Assembly (NCBI GenBank): GCA_029880545.1
Contig: JAOUOD010000006.1
Location: 62,001-126,000 of the forward strand
Length of the DNA stretch: 64,000 bases
Reading direction: 5' to 3'
Origin: Gammaproteobacteria bacterium
Lineage (GTDB): Bacteria > Pseudomonadota > Gammaproteobacteria > Acidiferrobacterales > SZUA-150
In this document: in pieces, positions 17,662-28,151 of the stretch
Position numbering within the stretch: position 1 is the first letter of the stretch
Layout: every line of letters starts with the position of its first letter
Made by a program: the position numbers and the translations under genes
Notes under the pieces: model-generated
Databases searched by the model: none
What the model was told of the DNA's origin: nothing
What the model saw: only the letters and a program-made list of their open reading frames with translations

Positions 17662-18831
17662 TCAGCCCGCGATGACGCGAACTGACCTGATTCCATCAAT
17701 GGCGGCAATGGCGGCAATTACCGATTGCGGTACTTCACTGTCCACATCCACCAGCGTATAGGCCATTTCACCACGCGAGCGATTTACCATATCGTGAATA
17801 TTCAGCCCGGCATCAGCCACAGCGGTTGAAATCTGGCCCAGCATGGCCGGCTTGTTTTCATTGGCAATCACGATACGAAAATCGGTTTCTCTCGAAACCA
17901 CTACTTCCGGGAAATTGACCGAATTGCGGATGTTGCCATTTTCCAGGAAATCACTGACCTGGTCAGCCACCATAATGGCACAGTTTTCCTCTGCCTCTCC
18001 AGTGGAAGCGCCCAGATGAGGCAAAGCAATGACCTTTGCATGATTCTTCAGAAGATTACTGGGGAAATCACAGGCATAACCGCGCAGGTTTCCAGCATCC
18101 AGTGCGGCAACCACAGCCATGTCGTCAACAACGCCGTTGCGGGCGAAATTGAGTACGACCGCGTCTTTTTTCATCAGCTTGATGGTATCGGCATTGATCA
18201 TGTTGCGGGTTGCATCAACCAGCGGAACATGGAAAGTGACGAAGTCGACTTCGCGCAGCAGTTCTTCAATATTGGCCGCCTTGTCTACATTGGCGGACAA
18301 TTGCCATGCACCTTCAACCGTAATGCCGGGATCAAAGCCGATGACCTTCATGCCCAGGGCAATGGCTGCATTGGCGACATAACGTCCTATTGCACCCAAG
18401 CCTACTACGCCCAACGTACGCCCGGGCAACTCGTAGCCGGCATAATTCTTTTTGCCCGCCTCGGTCGCCTTGCCGATTTCTTCATCCGTACCTTCAAGGC
18501 TACGGGCAAAATCCCAGGCCGGCCCGATGTTTCGACAAACCATCAGCATGGCCGCAAGCACCAGTTCCTTCACAGCGTTGGCATTGGCGCCAGGCGCGTT
18601 GAATACCGGGATGCCGAGGCCGCTCATTTTTTCAACAGGTATGTTGTTCACGCCGGCGCCGGCGCGCCCAACCGCCTTTAACGACGCTGGCAGCTCCATG
18701 TCATGCATTTTGAAAGATCGCAACAGGATGGCATCCGGATCAGAAACAGTGTTGCCGATTTCATACTTGTCTGACGGAAGGCGACCAAGGCCCTTCTCGG
18801 AAATATTGTTCAAGGTCTGGATCTTGTGCAC
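17662..18831 (-). CDS. serA: D-3-phosphoglycerate dehydrogenase
   Basis: A 389-residue NAD-dependent 2-hydroxyacid dehydrogenase, the first enzyme of serine synthesis. It has the NAD motif LGVVGLGAIGRYVANAA, the catalytic LNFARNGVVDD (Arg) and LPHLGASTGEAEENCA (His) segments, and a C-terminal ACT domain (VIANENKPAMLGQISTAV, MAYTLVDVDSE). It is shorter than E. coli SerA (410) and lacks the intervening domain of long forms. It begins 4 bases after serC ends, so the two serine genes are coupled. The P. aeruginosa block has serC but, as I recall, not serA in this place. Confidence 0.92.
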   Translation of the reverse strand: MHKIQTLNNISEKGLGRLPSDKYEIGNTVSDPDAILLRSFKMHDMELPASLKAVGRAGAGVNNIPVEKMSGLGIPVFNAPGANANAVKELVLAAMLMVCRNIGPAWDFARSLEGTDEEIGKATEAGKKNYAGYELPGRTLGVVGLGAIGRYVANAAIALGMKVIGFDPGITVEGAWQLSANVDKAANIEELLREVDFVTFHVPLVDATRNMINADTIKLMKKDAVVLNFARNGVVDDMAVVAALDAGNLRGYACDFPSNLLKNHAKVIALPHLGASTGEAEENCAIMVADQVSDFLENGNIRNSVNFPEVVVSRETDFRIVIANENKPAMLGQISTAVADAGLNIHDMVNRSRGEMAYTLVDVDSEVPQSVIAAIAAIDGIRSVRVIAG

Positions 18832-18835
18832 GGCC

Positions 18836-19921
18836 TTAACCTTTCTCAGACTGGAATTGCTTCATGTAATCGACCAACACATCAATACCTTCTTCCGGCA
18901 TGGCGTTATAAATACTGGCACGCATGCCACCGACCGAGCGATGACCCTTGAGCTGTACCAGCCCGGTCTTTGCCGCGCCATCCAGAAAATCCTTGTCGAG
19001 CGCTTCGTCGACAAGAATAAAGGGCACATTCATCAGCGAGCGCGCATCCTTTTGTACCGGGTTGCGATAAAAACCGCCGGACGCATCAATAGCATCATAA
19101 AGCTTGCCGGCCTTGCGCTTGTTGATTTCCGCCATGGCCTTTACACCGCCCTGCTTCTTGATCCATTGAAACACCAGGCCGGCCATGTACCAGGCAAAGG
19201 TTGGCGGCGTGTTGTACATTGAATCGTTATCCGCATGAATCTTGTAATGCAGCATTGGCGGCACGTTATCACCGGCGAGATCCAGCAGGTCTTCACGAAT
19301 AATAACAATGGTCAGACCGGCCGGCCCGATATTCTTTTGTGCACCGGCGTAAATCACACCGTACTTGCTGACGTCGATCGCGCGGGACAAAATGCTTGAC
19401 GACATGTCTGCCACCAACGGCACATCCCCGGCTTCCGGAGTCCAGTTGAATTCAACACCGGCGATAGTTTCGTTGGGCGTATAGTGCAGGTAGGCAGCAT
19501 CCTTGTTGAGCTTCCACCCGGACTGCGGCGGCAGGGTTGTGAACTTGTCAGCACTGGTATCAACTACCACGTTTGCATCACAATGACGCTTCCCTTCAGC
19601 AACAGCCTTCTTGGACCAGTGCCCGGTATAGGCATAGTCGGCCGTGGTTTTGTCGCCAAGAAGATTCATAGGCACCATGGTGAACTGGCTGGATGCGCCG
19701 CCCTGCAGGAACAGGACCTTGTAGTTATCAGGAATAGCCATGATTTCGCGCAGGTCTTTTTCTGCCTGTGCCGCAATGGACATGAACTCCTTGCCTCGAT
19801 GGCTCATTTCCATCACCGAGACACCCGACCCCTGCCAGTCAAGCAGTTCATCATGCGCCTGTTGCAGGACAGCTTTAGGCAATACAGCAGGACCGGCACT
19901 GAAATTAAATACTCTGGACAT
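18836..19921 (-). CDS. serC: Phosphoserine aminotransferase
   Basis: A 361-residue PLP-dependent enzyme of serine and pyridoxine synthesis. The start is set at ATG 19921 ([19 protein letters not shown]), matching the family. A frame extending to 20023 would run into gyrA and is rejected. Motifs: [35 protein letters not shown], and [20 protein letters not shown] with the PLP Lys. It is first of the serC-serA pair and starts 55 bases after gyrA ends. Confidence 0.95.
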   Translation of the reverse strand: MSRVFNFSAGPAVLPKAVLQQAHDELLDWQGSGVSVMEMSHRGKEFMSIAAQAEKDLREIMAIPDNYKVLFLQGGASSQFTMVPMNLLGDKTTADYAYTGHWSKKAVAEGKRHCDANVVVDTSADKFTTLPPQSGWKLNKDAAYLHYTPNETIAGVEFNWTPEAGDVPLVADMSSSILSRAIDVSKYGVIYAGAQKNIGPAGLTIVIIREDLLDLAGDNVPPMLHYKIHADNDSMYNTPPTFAWYMAGLVFQWIKKQGGVKAMAEINKRKAGKLYDAIDASGGFYRNPVQKDARSLMNVPFILVDEALDKDFLDGAAKTGLVQLKGHRSVGGMRASIYNAMPEEGIDVLVDYMKQFQSEKG

Positions 19922-19976
19922 TTTTCCTGTACTCACCGAAAAAATTGAAAATTGTTCAGGACAACGAACGACGGAA

Positions 19977-22547
19977 CTAGTCTTCGGATGAGGAATCCTC
20001 TGACTCGTCCTCGGTCTCGACAATATTGTCCATACCTACCAGGCGTTCGCCTTCTCCCAGGCCAATCAACCTGACTCCCTGCGTGTTTCGACCCATGATC
20101 GACACTTCGGCGACGCGCGTGCGAATCAACGTGCCGCCACTTGTTATCAGCATGATCTCGTCATCATCGGCAACCAGTGTCGCGCCTACGCCTTCACCAC
20201 ACTTGCCGCCGGTTTGCGTGGAAATAACGCCTTGGCCACCGCGCTTGTGAATCGGGAACTCGGAAATCGGCGTGCGCTTGCCATACCCGAGGCTGGTGCC
20301 TACCAGGATTGCGTGATTCTCATGGTCCGGCGACGAAATAATCTGGGAAATAACAGATTGATCATCCTTGAGCAGAATACCGCGAACACCGCGGGCGTTT
20401 CGACCCATTGGTCGCACATCCAGCTCGTGGAAACGAATCACCTTGCCGGCATCGGTAAACAGGAAAATATCGCAATCGCCCCGCGTCAGGCCAACACCCA
20501 CAAGATGATTACCTTCAGCGAGATCAAGCGCGATAATGCCACTGCTGCGCGGACGGGAGAAATCCGTCAGGGCTGTTTTCTTGACCGTGCCATCCGAGGT
20601 GGCCATGAATACAAAGTGACCTTCGGTATATTCACGAATAGCCAACACCGCGTTAACCTGCTCACCCTGATCCAGCGGCAAAAGATTGACGATAGGCTTG
20701 CCACGGGCACCGCGACTGGCCTGCGGAATCTCATACACCTTTAGCCAATACGCCTTGCCGCGGCTGCTGAAGCACAATAATGTGTCGTGGGTGTTGGCAA
20801 TGAACAGCTTATCGACAAAATCCTCTTCTTTCATGGTCGTCGCCGATTTACCGCGACCTCCACGGCGCTGGGCGCGATACTCGCTGAGCGGCTGTGCCTT
20901 GACATAACCTGCATGAGACAGCGTGACCACCACGTCCTCCTCGGCGATCAAATCTTCAAGATTGAGATCAATCTCGGACTGGAGAATTTCGGTACGGCGG
21001 GCATTGCCAAACTGGTCGCGCACGGCAATCAGTTCATCGCGAATAACCTGCATCAGGCGCTCGGGGTTCCGCAGAATATCCAGAAGATCCACGATCCTGG
21101 CGAGCAACTCGCGGTATTCGCTGTGAATCTTTTCCTGCTCAAGGCCGGTCAAGCGATGCAGGCGAAGATCCAGAATTGCCTGTGCCTGTGCTTCCGACAA
21201 GCGATAGCCGGACTGCAACAAACCAAAATCCTGGCCCAGCTCGTCAGGCCGTGACAGGTTCCTGTCGCTGTCAGCGAGCATGGCAATCACGCCACCGGCC
21301 GCCCAGGTGCGCGCCATCAATTCAAGCTTCGCCTCTGCCGGGTCCTTGGCCTTGCGAATCAGGGCGACAACATCATCAATACTTTCCAGGGCAACGGCCA
21401 GGCCTTCAAGCAGGTGGGCACGCTCACGGGACTTGCGTAAGTCAAACAGGGTACGGCGTGTTACCACTTCGCGACGATGGCGAACAAAACACTCGAGAAT
21501 GTCCTTGAGACCAAACGTACGTGGCTGGCCGTTTTCCAGCGCCACCATGTTGATACCAAAAACACTCTGCATGGCAGTGTGCTGATACAGGTTGTTCAGC
21601 ACAACATCCGCCACCTCGCCACGCTTAAGCACAATAACCATGCGCATACCGGACTTGTCAGACTCGTCACGCAGTTCGCTGATACCCTCGAGTTTGCCTT
21701 CCTTAACCAGGTTGGCAATTTTTTCAAGCAACCTTGCCTTGTTAACCTGGTACGGCAATTCGGTTACAACGATTTGCTGGCGATCATTCTTGAGGTCTTC
21801 GAACTCGACACGAGCGCGCACATAGATTCGCCCACGACCGGTCCGGTAGGCCTCATGAATTCCCTTGGTACCATTGATAATGGCAGCCGTCGGAAAATCC
21901 GGCCCCGGCAGGTGTTCCATCAACCCGGCAATATCGATATCGGGATTGTCAATCAGCGCCAGGCAGGCGTTGACCACTTCGTTAAGGTTATGCGGCGGAA
22001 TATTGGTCGCCATGCCCACGGCAATGCCGGCCGAACCATTGATAAGCAGGTTGGGCAGGCGCGTGGGCAAAACATCCGGAATCTGTTCGGTGCCGTCATA
22101 GTTTGGCGAGTAATCGACGGTTTCTTTTTCAAGATCGGCGAGCAGCTCATGGGCGATTCGCGCCATGCGAATTTCGGTGTAACGCATGGCTGCCGGCGCA
22201 TCGCCGTCGATTGAGCCAAAGTTACCCTGGCCGTCCACCAACGGGTGACGCATGGAGAAATCCTGCGCCATGCGAACAATGGTGTCATAGACGGCTGAGT
22301 CACCGTGCGGGTGATATTTACCAATGACATCACCGACAACGCGGGCGGATTTTTTGTAGGCCTTGTTCCAGTCGTTGGACAGCTCGTGCATGGCGAACAG
22401 CACGCGCCGATGCACAGGTTTCAGGCCATCACGCACATCCGGCAGCGCGCGACCAATGATCACGCTCATGGCGTAGTCCAGATAGGACTGCCGCATCTCG
22501 TCTTCGAGATTGACCGGTATGGTTTCTTTGGCGAACTCTTCTGTCAT
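19977..22547 (-). CDS. gyrA: DNA gyrase subunit A
   Basis: An 856-residue type II topoisomerase subunit. The breakage-reunion domain has the catalytic Tyr in [10 protein letters not shown] (residue 123) and the quinolone-determining region [13 protein letters not shown] with wild-type Ser84 and Asp88 (E. coli 83 and 87), so no common resistance change is seen. The C-terminal beta-pinwheel repeats include [12 protein letters not shown], the GyrA box, needed for supercoiling. The protein ends in an acidic tail ([10 protein letters not shown]). The 294 bases upstream hold no gene and should contain its promoter. Confidence 0.97.
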   Translation of the reverse strand: MTEEFAKETIPVNLEDEMRQSYLDYAMSVIIGRALPDVRDGLKPVHRRVLFAMHELSNDWNKAYKKSARVVGDVIGKYHPHGDSAVYDTIVRMAQDFSMRHPLVDGQGNFGSIDGDAPAAMRYTEIRMARIAHELLADLEKETVDYSPNYDGTEQIPDVLPTRLPNLLINGSAGIAVGMATNIPPHNLNEVVNACLALIDNPDIDIAGLMEHLPGPDFPTAAIINGTKGIHEAYRTGRGRIYVRARVEFEDLKNDRQQIVVTELPYQVNKARLLEKIANLVKEGKLEGISELRDESDKSGMRMVIVLKRGEVADVVLNNLYQHTAMQSVFGINMVALENGQPRTFGLKDILECFVRHRREVVTRRTLFDLRKSRERAHLLEGLAVALESIDDVVALIRKAKDPAEAKLELMARTWAAGGVIAMLADSDRNLSRPDELGQDFGLLQSGYRLSEAQAQAILDLRLHRLTGLEQEKIHSEYRELLARIVDLLDILRNPERLMQVIRDELIAVRDQFGNARRTEILQSEIDLNLEDLIAEEDVVVTLSHAGYVKAQPLSEYRAQRRGGRGKSATTMKEEDFVDKLFIANTHDTLLCFSSRGKAYWLKVYEIPQASRGARGKPIVNLLPLDQGEQVNAVLAIREYTEGHFVFMATSDGTVKKTALTDFSRPRSSGIIALDLAEGNHLVGVGLTRGDCDIFLFTDAGKVIRFHELDVRPMGRNARGVRGILLKDDQSVISQIISSPDHENHAILVGTSLGYGKRTPISEFPIHKRGGQGVISTQTGGKCGEGVGATLVADDDEIMLITSGGTLIRTRVAEVSIMGRNTQGVRLIGLGEGERLVGMDNIVETEDESEDSSSED

Positions 22548-22841
22548 GAAGTCCTGCTGGCAGCAACAGCACCCCTCACTCCCGGTTCAGGGTTGTCGCA
22601 TCAATCATTCAACAAATTCAGGCCGTCCAGCTGAACCGTTTGGCGCTGGTTATCGCCTGGAAAATCGGAACACTTCTGGCCCGCCTGATACCACTTGCTC
22701 TACCGGGAAGCCGGAAGCAAAAGACCGGTTTTGCCCCGTTTTTTATCCTTGATGGGTGGCAACACCGGCTCGAATTTCGCTGGCGATTTTATCATGAACC
22801 GGTGCACCACTACACCATTATTTGGTGAAAACAGCGCAGAT

Positions 22842-23909
22842 TCAGCCGGCCATCATGGCAGCCATTTTTTCCGTCGTTGGCTGCTCAACTACTCCTTTTT
22901 CGGTGACAATAACATCCACCAGCTCCGCCGGTGTCACGTCAAATGCCGGGTTCCAGGCGCCGGCACCTTCAGCCGCAATACGCTGACCACCACATCCCAG
23001 CACTTCGGACTCGGCACGAGCTTCGATAGGAATTTCATCTCCGGTCGCTGTCGCCATATCCACCGTTGTCGTAGGTGCCACTACCATGAACTTGACGCCA
23101 TGATGCCGCGCATTGACGGCCGCCGAATAGGTGCCAATCTTGTTGGCCACGTCACCGTTGGCGGCAATGCGATCTGAACCCACGATTACCCAGTTCACCT
23201 GCCCCAATTTCATCAAATGGGCAGCGGCGCCGTCCGCAAGCAGGGTTACCGGGATCCGGTCCTGCACAAGCTCCCAGGCTGTCAGCCGGCTGCCCTGCAG
23301 CCATGGCCGGGTCTCATCGGCAAACACTCGATCAATTTTTCCGTCAGCAACGCCGTAACGGATCACGCCAAGAGCGGTACCAAAGCCGCCGGTGGCCAAC
23401 GAGCCGGTGTTGCAATGGGTTAACACACCCGAGCCGGGCGCGATCAAGGCGCTACCCAGGCGACCCATTTCACGGTTGAAGGCAATGTCATCCTGGTGAA
23501 TCCGGCCGGCCAGGGTTTCCAGGACTGCTACCGGGTCACCCTCGATGGCGGCAAATTGTCCGCGCATGAATTCGACCGCCCAGCGCAGGTTTATTGCTGT
23601 TGGCCTGGCCTCGATCAGGCGATCCAGATCGGCGGAAATGGTCTGCTTCCAGGCGTCTCCTGAGCGCTGATAGTGGTCTCGCGCTGCCAGTACGACGGCG
23701 TATGCCGCGGTGATGCCGATTGCCGGGGCGCCGCGCACCACCATATCGGTAATCGCCTGCGCTGCCTGCCCGATCTCGTCATAGTCAAGCCAGTGCTCTT
23801 TGGCGGGCAGCACGCGCTGGTCGAGCAGGCGCAAGCGGCCGCCCTCCCAGGCAACGGGTCGAACCCGGTCAAACCGGGACAAATCAGGATGTTTATGTTG
23901 GCTAGTCAT
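22842..23909 (-). CDS. mtnA: S-methyl-5-thioribose-1-phosphate isomerase
   Basis: A 355-residue eIF2B-like isomerase that converts methylthioribose-1-phosphate to methylthioribulose-1-phosphate in methionine salvage. Motifs are [37 protein letters not shown] with the catalytic Cys, and [18 protein letters not shown] with the catalytic Asp. It acts directly after the thioinosine phosphorylase coded at the left of the window. It follows gyrA in the same place as P. aeruginosa PA3169. The later salvage enzymes (mtnB, C, D) are not in the window. Confidence 0.94.
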   Translation of the reverse strand: MTSQHKHPDLSRFDRVRPVAWEGGRLRLLDQRVLPAKEHWLDYDEIGQAAQAITDMVVRGAPAIGITAAYAVVLAARDHYQRSGDAWKQTISADLDRLIEARPTAINLRWAVEFMRGQFAAIEGDPVAVLETLAGRIHQDDIAFNREMGRLGSALIAPGSGVLTHCNTGSLATGGFGTALGVIRYGVADGKIDRVFADETRPWLQGSRLTAWELVQDRIPVTLLADGAAAHLMKLGQVNWVIVGSDRIAANGDVANKIGTYSAAVNARHHGVKFMVVAPTTTVDMATATGDEIPIEARAESEVLGCGGQRIAAEGAGAWNPAFDVTPAELVDVIVTEKGVVEQPTTEKMAAMMAG

Positions 23910-23983
23910 GGCAGCGAATCATACTTCGGTTGGCGCAAAAGTCACGCCCGCAAGCCATGTATTACGCAGGACAGTCCGGGATA

Positions 23984-24535
23984 TTACCGGGAGCCGGAAT
24001 CCGCCGTGGTCCGCGACACAATCGCGCAGATATTCCGGGCATGTTTTCGCATTTCGTCACCGCTTCCGGGATTTTCAGCGATAGCTCGTGCTGCCGTTTC
24101 CACCTGTTTCAGATGCGTACTCAGGTTACCGGCAAGCGCTTCAATGCTGCCGCCGAGCTCGACAAAATAATCATTGGGGCGCAACGGTACAACGCAACGA
24201 AAACATCCGCCGGCAAGATCATGCACCGCCTTGATATACCGGTACACCGGCCCGGCGACACGATGTGCATATCGTAACAGCAGGAACCCGACCAGCACGA
24301 TGTTGACAACGTACAGTGCCAGAATCACAGGCCACTGGCTTGCCAGCAGCCTCGACATCAACCCCCAGGTCAGGTCAGTTGTCGGTGATCCCAACTCATC
24401 AATCAACACGTACTGGCCGATAATGAAATAATTTACCCAGAAGGCAATGGGTACTATCAATACAATCGCCGACAACTCCATTCCAAATCGTGGCTGGAAT
24501 CGTTTGTCGATCAGAAAGTTCCTGAGCTTGCGCAT
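23984..24535 (-). CDS. HAMP-type two-helix membrane protein (downstream paralog)
   Basis: A 183-residue protein with two membrane segments (about residues 20-43 and 70-92) joined by a short periplasmic loop. After them is a HAMP-like region (YAHRVAGPVYRYIKAVHDLAGG, then PLRPNDYFVELGGSIEALAGNLSTHLKQ) and a short helical tail. There is no kinase, cyclase or chemotaxis signalling domain. It is clearly related to the next upstream gene, with the same N-terminus (DKRFQPRFGMEL versus DRKFQMRLALEL) and the same AGPVYR...NDYF pattern. The two arose by tandem duplication. Function is unknown; perhaps a membrane sensor acting through a partner. Confidence 0.6.
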   Translation of the reverse strand: MRKLRNFLIDKRFQPRFGMELSAIVLIVPIAFWVNYFIIGQYVLIDELGSPTTDLTWGLMSRLLASQWPVILALYVVNIVLVGFLLLRYAHRVAGPVYRYIKAVHDLAGGCFRCVVPLRPNDYFVELGGSIEALAGNLSTHLKQVETAARAIAENPGSGDEMRKHARNICAIVSRTTADSGSR

Positions 24536-24561
24536 GGTGGACCACTCGAATATCCGTAATC

Positions 24562-24584
24562 AAAAATGCCGAAGGCTCCGGCAT
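24562..24584 (-). terminator. Terminator between the two HAMP genes
   Basis: A 6-bp stem (ATGCCG/CGGCAT) with a 7-base loop, followed on the minus strand by TTTTTG. It lies after the upstream HAMP gene and before the start of the downstream paralog, so part of the transcript may stop between them. Confidence 0.65.
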
Positions 24585-24590
24585 CACTGT

Positions 24591-24616
24591 TTTATTTGTC
24601 AGCTTTATTTGTCAGC
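24591..24616. repeat. Tandem 13-bp direct repeat
   Basis: TTTATTTGTCAGC occurs twice back to back with no spacer, two bases from the stop codon of the upstream HAMP gene. It is probably a small local duplication. Confidence 0.8.
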
Positions 24617-24618
24617 GT

Positions 24619-25167
24619 CTATGAACCGGTTTGGTAGCCGGCCAGTATGGATTTGATTTTGGCTATCTGGATTTTCGCGTCCTGATCAGCACTTTTCTCG
24701 CCCTGCTCTTCCAGTCGCGATGCTGCAGCCTGGAGCTCCCTGAAGGTATCAGCATAATGATCTGAAAGCCGGTTTATGCTTTCACCGAGATTTTCAAAAT
24801 AATCATTTTTTCGTAACTTGATACGGGCACTCAGATCACCACCTGCCATGGAGGTAAGAGTTTCGGTAAAACGATAAACCGGGCCCGCAATTCGATGGGT
24901 ATAGAAGATAATGAACAAATAAATCAAACCAAAATTCACAAGATAGACAACAACCATGAGTAACCACTGCCGTTGAATCAGGGCGCCGATTACGCCCCAA
25001 CTGCTGTTTGCCATCCCCGCTGCTGCATTTTGTGCCAGCGCATATTGACCAAGCACATAAAAGTCTGCCCAAACCACCAGGGGTACGAGCAGCACTACCA
25101 CCATCAATTCAAGCGCCAGGCGCATCTGGAACTTGCGATCAACAAGATATTGCTTACGCTTAATCAT
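24619..25167 (-). CDS. HAMP-type two-helix membrane protein (upstream paralog)
   Basis: A 182-residue protein beginning MIKRKQYLVDRKFQMRLAL, with two membrane segments (about 17-39 and 72-93) and a HAMP region (YTHRIAGPVYRFTETLTSMAGGDLSARIKLRKNDYFENLGESIN). A helical tail ends at SILAGYQTGS. A strong ribosome binding site (AGGGGGAG, 4 bases before ATG) supports this start. The HAMP sequence is better preserved than in the downstream copy (GGDLSARI), so this may be the ancestral member. No output domain is present. It lies divergent from mtaD across 247 bases. Confidence 0.65.
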   Translation of the reverse strand: MIKRKQYLVDRKFQMRLALELMVVVLLVPLVVWADFYVLGQYALAQNAAAGMANSSWGVIGALIQRQWLLMVVVYLVNFGLIYLFIIFYTHRIAGPVYRFTETLTSMAGGDLSARIKLRKNDYFENLGESINRLSDHYADTFRELQAAASRLEEQGEKSADQDAKIQIAKIKSILAGYQTGS

Positions 25168-25414
25168 TTATCTCCCCCTGAGAACTTGACTGGCAGTACC
25201 ACTGACCCACAACCGGGAATGATCAGCATTATCGTTACCGCCTGATTCTATCCATTTCTTTATTAATATTTTTAGTTAGTTTACGCCTGATGCCAGGTCG
25301 TGACAAGGCACTGCAAGTACGCTCCGGGTACGGGTCAAACCGGGTGATTTGGCCGGGAATTTCGGTATACTGCCGCCACTTTCACTACTAAAAATACCCT
25401 GAAACCGGACAACA

Positions 25415-26743
25415 ATGACAAAAATCGACCGCCTGATTATCGCCAGCTGGATTGTTACCGCGGACAACGACAACCGGGTGCTTACCGATCATTGCATTGC
25501 CGTGAACAACGGCCGCATTGTTGACCTGGTTCCGCGGGACGAAGCAACAACACGCTTTACCGCTGGCGAAATCGTAGACCGAACGGGTTACGCCCTGATT
25601 CCGGGACTGATCAACGCCCACACCCATGCCAGCATGACGCTGTTTCGGGGCCTGGCCGATGACCTGGCGCTGATGGACTGGCTGCAAAACCATATCTGGC
25701 CTGCCGAGGCGCGCTGGGTCAGCCCGGCATTTGTGCGTGACGGTGCCGAACTGGCTGTCGCCGAAATGCTGCGCAGCGGCACCACTTGCTTTTGTGATAT
25801 GTATTTCTTCCCCGAAGACGTCGCCCATATTGCACTCAATACCGGTATACGTGCCGTAATCGGCATGATCATGATCGATTTCCCCAGCGCCTATGCCCAG
25901 ACCGCTGATGAGTACCTGAGCAAGGGCCTGTCCCTGCACGACGATCTGCGTGCCTCCGAGCTTGTTAAAACAGCGTTTGCGCCGCACGCCCCCTATACCG
26001 TTTCCGATGCGCCGCTTGGACGCATTGCCATGTACGCTGATGAACTGGACATCCCGGTTACCATGCATGTTCATGAAACTGCTCATGAAGTTGAAGAAGC
26101 GCAAAACCAGGTCGGCAAACGGCCGATTCAGCGACTACAGGAAATCGGCTTGCTGAATCCACGACTCAATGCGGTACACATGACCCAGATCAATGATGAC
26201 GAAATCAGCTTGCTTGCCGATAGCGGTGTTCATGTAGTGCACTGCCCTGAATCCAACCTGAAGCTGGCCAGCGGCTTCTGCCCGGTCCAAAAACTCCTTG
26301 ATGCCGGCGTCAATGTCGCGCTGGGTACCGATGGCGCCGCCAGCAACAATGACCTCGATATGCTCGCCGAAATGCGAACCGCGGCATTACTGGCAAAAGG
26401 CGTGGCAGGAAACCCCAGCGCAGTTCCGGCCATGACCGCACTACGCATGGCCACCATTAATGGCGCCAAAGCCCTAGGACTTGAAGAGGAAACCGGATCA
26501 CTGGAACAAGGCAAGGCAGCCGATATCGTCGCTGTCAGGCTGGATACACTGGAAACGCAGCCGGTGTATGACCCGGTTTCACAGATTGTCTACAGTGCCG
26601 GACGCGAACACGTGGCTGACGTCTGGGTAGCCGGCGAACACTTGCTGAAAGAAGGCAAATTGACCACCCTGAATGAAACGGAATTATTGAACAAGGCCCG
26701 ACACTGGCGTGGTAAAATCGCCGAAACCCCTTCTTCGGAGTAA
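25415..26743 (+). CDS. mtaD: 5-methylthioadenosine/S-adenosylhomocysteine deaminase (TRZ/ATZ family)
   Basis: A 442-residue zinc amidohydrolase. Metal ligands are seen in NAHTHASMT (two His), HVHETAHEVE (His), AVHMTQIND (His) and LGTDGAASNNDLDML (Asp). The GLADDLALMDWLQNHIWPAE segment is typical of MTA/SAH deaminases. It should turn methylthioadenosine into methylthioinosine, the substrate of the phosphorylase at 349-1086. It precedes ubiG by 6 bases, the order of P. aeruginosa PA3170-PA3171. TATACT at 25367 could be its -10 element, but the matching -35 is poor. Confidence 0.9.
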   Translation: MTKIDRLIIASWIVTADNDNRVLTDHCIAVNNGRIVDLVPRDEATTRFTAGEIVDRTGYALIPGLINAHTHASMTLFRGLADDLALMDWLQNHIWPAEARWVSPAFVRDGAELAVAEMLRSGTTCFCDMYFFPEDVAHIALNTGIRAVIGMIMIDFPSAYAQTADEYLSKGLSLHDDLRASELVKTAFAPHAPYTVSDAPLGRIAMYADELDIPVTMHVHETAHEVEEAQNQVGKRPIQRLQEIGLLNPRLNAVHMTQINDDEISLLADSGVHVVHCPESNLKLASGFCPVQKLLDAGVNVALGTDGAASNNDLDMLAEMRTAALLAKGVAGNPSAVPAMTALRMATINGAKALGLEEETGSLEQGKAADIVAVRLDTLETQPVYDPVSQIVYSAGREHVADVWVAGEHLLKEGKLTTLNETELLNKARHWRGKIAETPSSE

Positions 26744-26749
26744 TGCCGT

Positions 26750-27460
26750 ATGACGAGCAATAACGTCGATTACGCTGAAATTGCCAAATTTGAAGAACTG
26801 GCCTCACGCTGGTGGGATGCTGGCAGTGAATTCAAGCCGCTGCACGACATCAACCCTTTGCGCCTGGATTTTATTGATGTACGTGTTGGCTTGTCCGGGA
26901 AACAGGTGCTGGACGTCGGCTGCGGCGGCGGCATTTTGTCGGAAAGCATGGCGGTGCGAGGCGCTGCCGTTACCGGCATTGATATGGGTGAAGCGCCGCT
27001 GGCCGTGGCCAGGCTGCACCTGAAAGAATCCGGACAACAAGTGGACTACCAACGCATTACCGTGGAAGAGCTGGCCGATCAAAGACCGGGCAGTTTCGAC
27101 GTGGTCACCTGCATGGAAATGCTGGAACACGTTCCGGAACCGGCGTCGACCATTGCTGCCTGCAAGCGCCTGGTAAAGCCTGGCGGGCACGTGTTCTTTT
27201 CCACCATCAATCGCAATCCCAAGGCATGGCTTTTTGCAATCGTCGGTGCCGAGTACATCCTGCGCATGTTGCCCAAGGGTACGCACGATTACCGAAAATT
27301 GATCAAGCCGTCCGAACTGGGCCGATGGGCGCGCCAGGCGGGTCTGGATGTGCGCGAACTCACCGGTATGCACTACAACCCGTTTTCAGGGCAATACCGC
27401 CTGGGTGACGGCGTCGATGTGAACTACCTGGTGTATACAGTACGCGCCACGGACAGCTAA
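26750..27460 (+). CDS. ubiG: Ubiquinone biosynthesis O-methyltransferase
   Basis: A 236-residue SAM-dependent methyltransferase that carries out both O-methylations in ubiquinone synthesis. SAM motif I is [16 protein letters not shown], followed by [29 protein letters not shown] and [15 protein letters not shown]. The N-terminus [29 protein letters not shown] is diagnostic for UbiG. It starts 6 bases after mtaD and is followed 25 bases later by the HAD phosphatase gene. Confidence 0.96.
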   Translation: MTSNNVDYAEIAKFEELASRWWDAGSEFKPLHDINPLRLDFIDVRVGLSGKQVLDVGCGGGILSESMAVRGAAVTGIDMGEAPLAVARLHLKESGQQVDYQRITVEELADQRPGSFDVVTCMEMLEHVPEPASTIAACKRLVKPGGHVFFSTINRNPKAWLFAIVGAEYILRMLPKGTHDYRKLIKPSELGRWARQAGLDVRELTGMHYNPFSGQYRLGDGVDVNYLVYTVRATDS

Positions 27461-27485
27461 TCCGGCGGAAACACGACACATTCCC

Positions 27486-28151
27486 TTGATCGATAAACAT
27501 CAACTTCGCAGCATTCTTTTCGATCTGGATGGCACGTTTGCCGATACGGCACCAGACCTGGCCGCGGCATTGAATGCCGTACTGGCCAGGCACGGAAAAG
27601 CCACTCTCCCCTACGAAATAATCAGGCCGGTTGCGTCGCATGGCGGGATTGCGCTGATCAAACTTGGTTTCGGGATTGAAGAAAACCATGACCATTTTGA
27701 ATCGCTGCGCCAGGAGTTCCTCGATTACTACCAGGAGAATCTGTGCCGCGAAACCCGGGTGTTTCCGGGAATTCATGAGCTCCTGAATCATATTGAATCA
27801 TCGGGACAGAACTGGGGTATTGTCACCAACAAACCCGCTTTCCTGACCGACCCACTCATGCTGACACTGGGTTTTGACGCGCGCGCTGCCTGCATAATCA
27901 GTGGCGACACCCTGCCGACCCGCAAACCGCACCCGGCTCCCATGCTGCTGGCCTGCGGCCAGGCCGGCAGCACTCCGGAGCAGTGCCTTTATATTGGCGA
28001 TGCCCGCCGCGATATCGAGGCCGGTCGCAATGCCGGGATGCTGACAGCGCTGGCCAACTGGGGTTATATCGGCCAAGATGATCGGCCCGGACAATGGGGT
28101 GCTGATTTGCAGTTTACCAATCCCGGTGAACTGCTCGACTGGTTACGATAA
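27486..28151 (+). CDS. HAD phosphatase: MupP (MurNAc-6-phosphate phosphatase) or phosphoglycolate phosphatase
   Basis: A 221-residue HAD-superfamily hydrolase with DLDGTFADTAPDL (nucleophile Asp), WGIVTNKPAF (motif II Thr), SGDTLPTRKPHPAPML (motif III Lys) and YIGDARRDIEAGRNAGM (motif IV). It is usually annotated gph. In Pseudomonas the gene in this exact place after ubiG (PA3172) is MupP, which dephosphorylates MurNAc-6-phosphate in cell-wall recycling. Context therefore favours MupP, but the sequence alone cannot decide. The start is a TTG at 27486, since no ATG or GTG lies in frame before the active site. Its stop overlaps rmuC by one base (TAATG). Confidence 0.82.
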   Translation: MIDKHQLRSILFDLDGTFADTAPDLAAALNAVLARHGKATLPYEIIRPVASHGGIALIKLGFGIEENHDHFESLRQEFLDYYQENLCRETRVFPGIHELLNHIESSGQNWGIVTNKPAFLTDPLMLTLGFDARAACIISGDTLPTRKPHPAPMLLACGQAGSTPEQCLYIGDARRDIEAGRNAGMLTALANWGYIGQDDRPGQWGADLQFTNPGELLDWLR

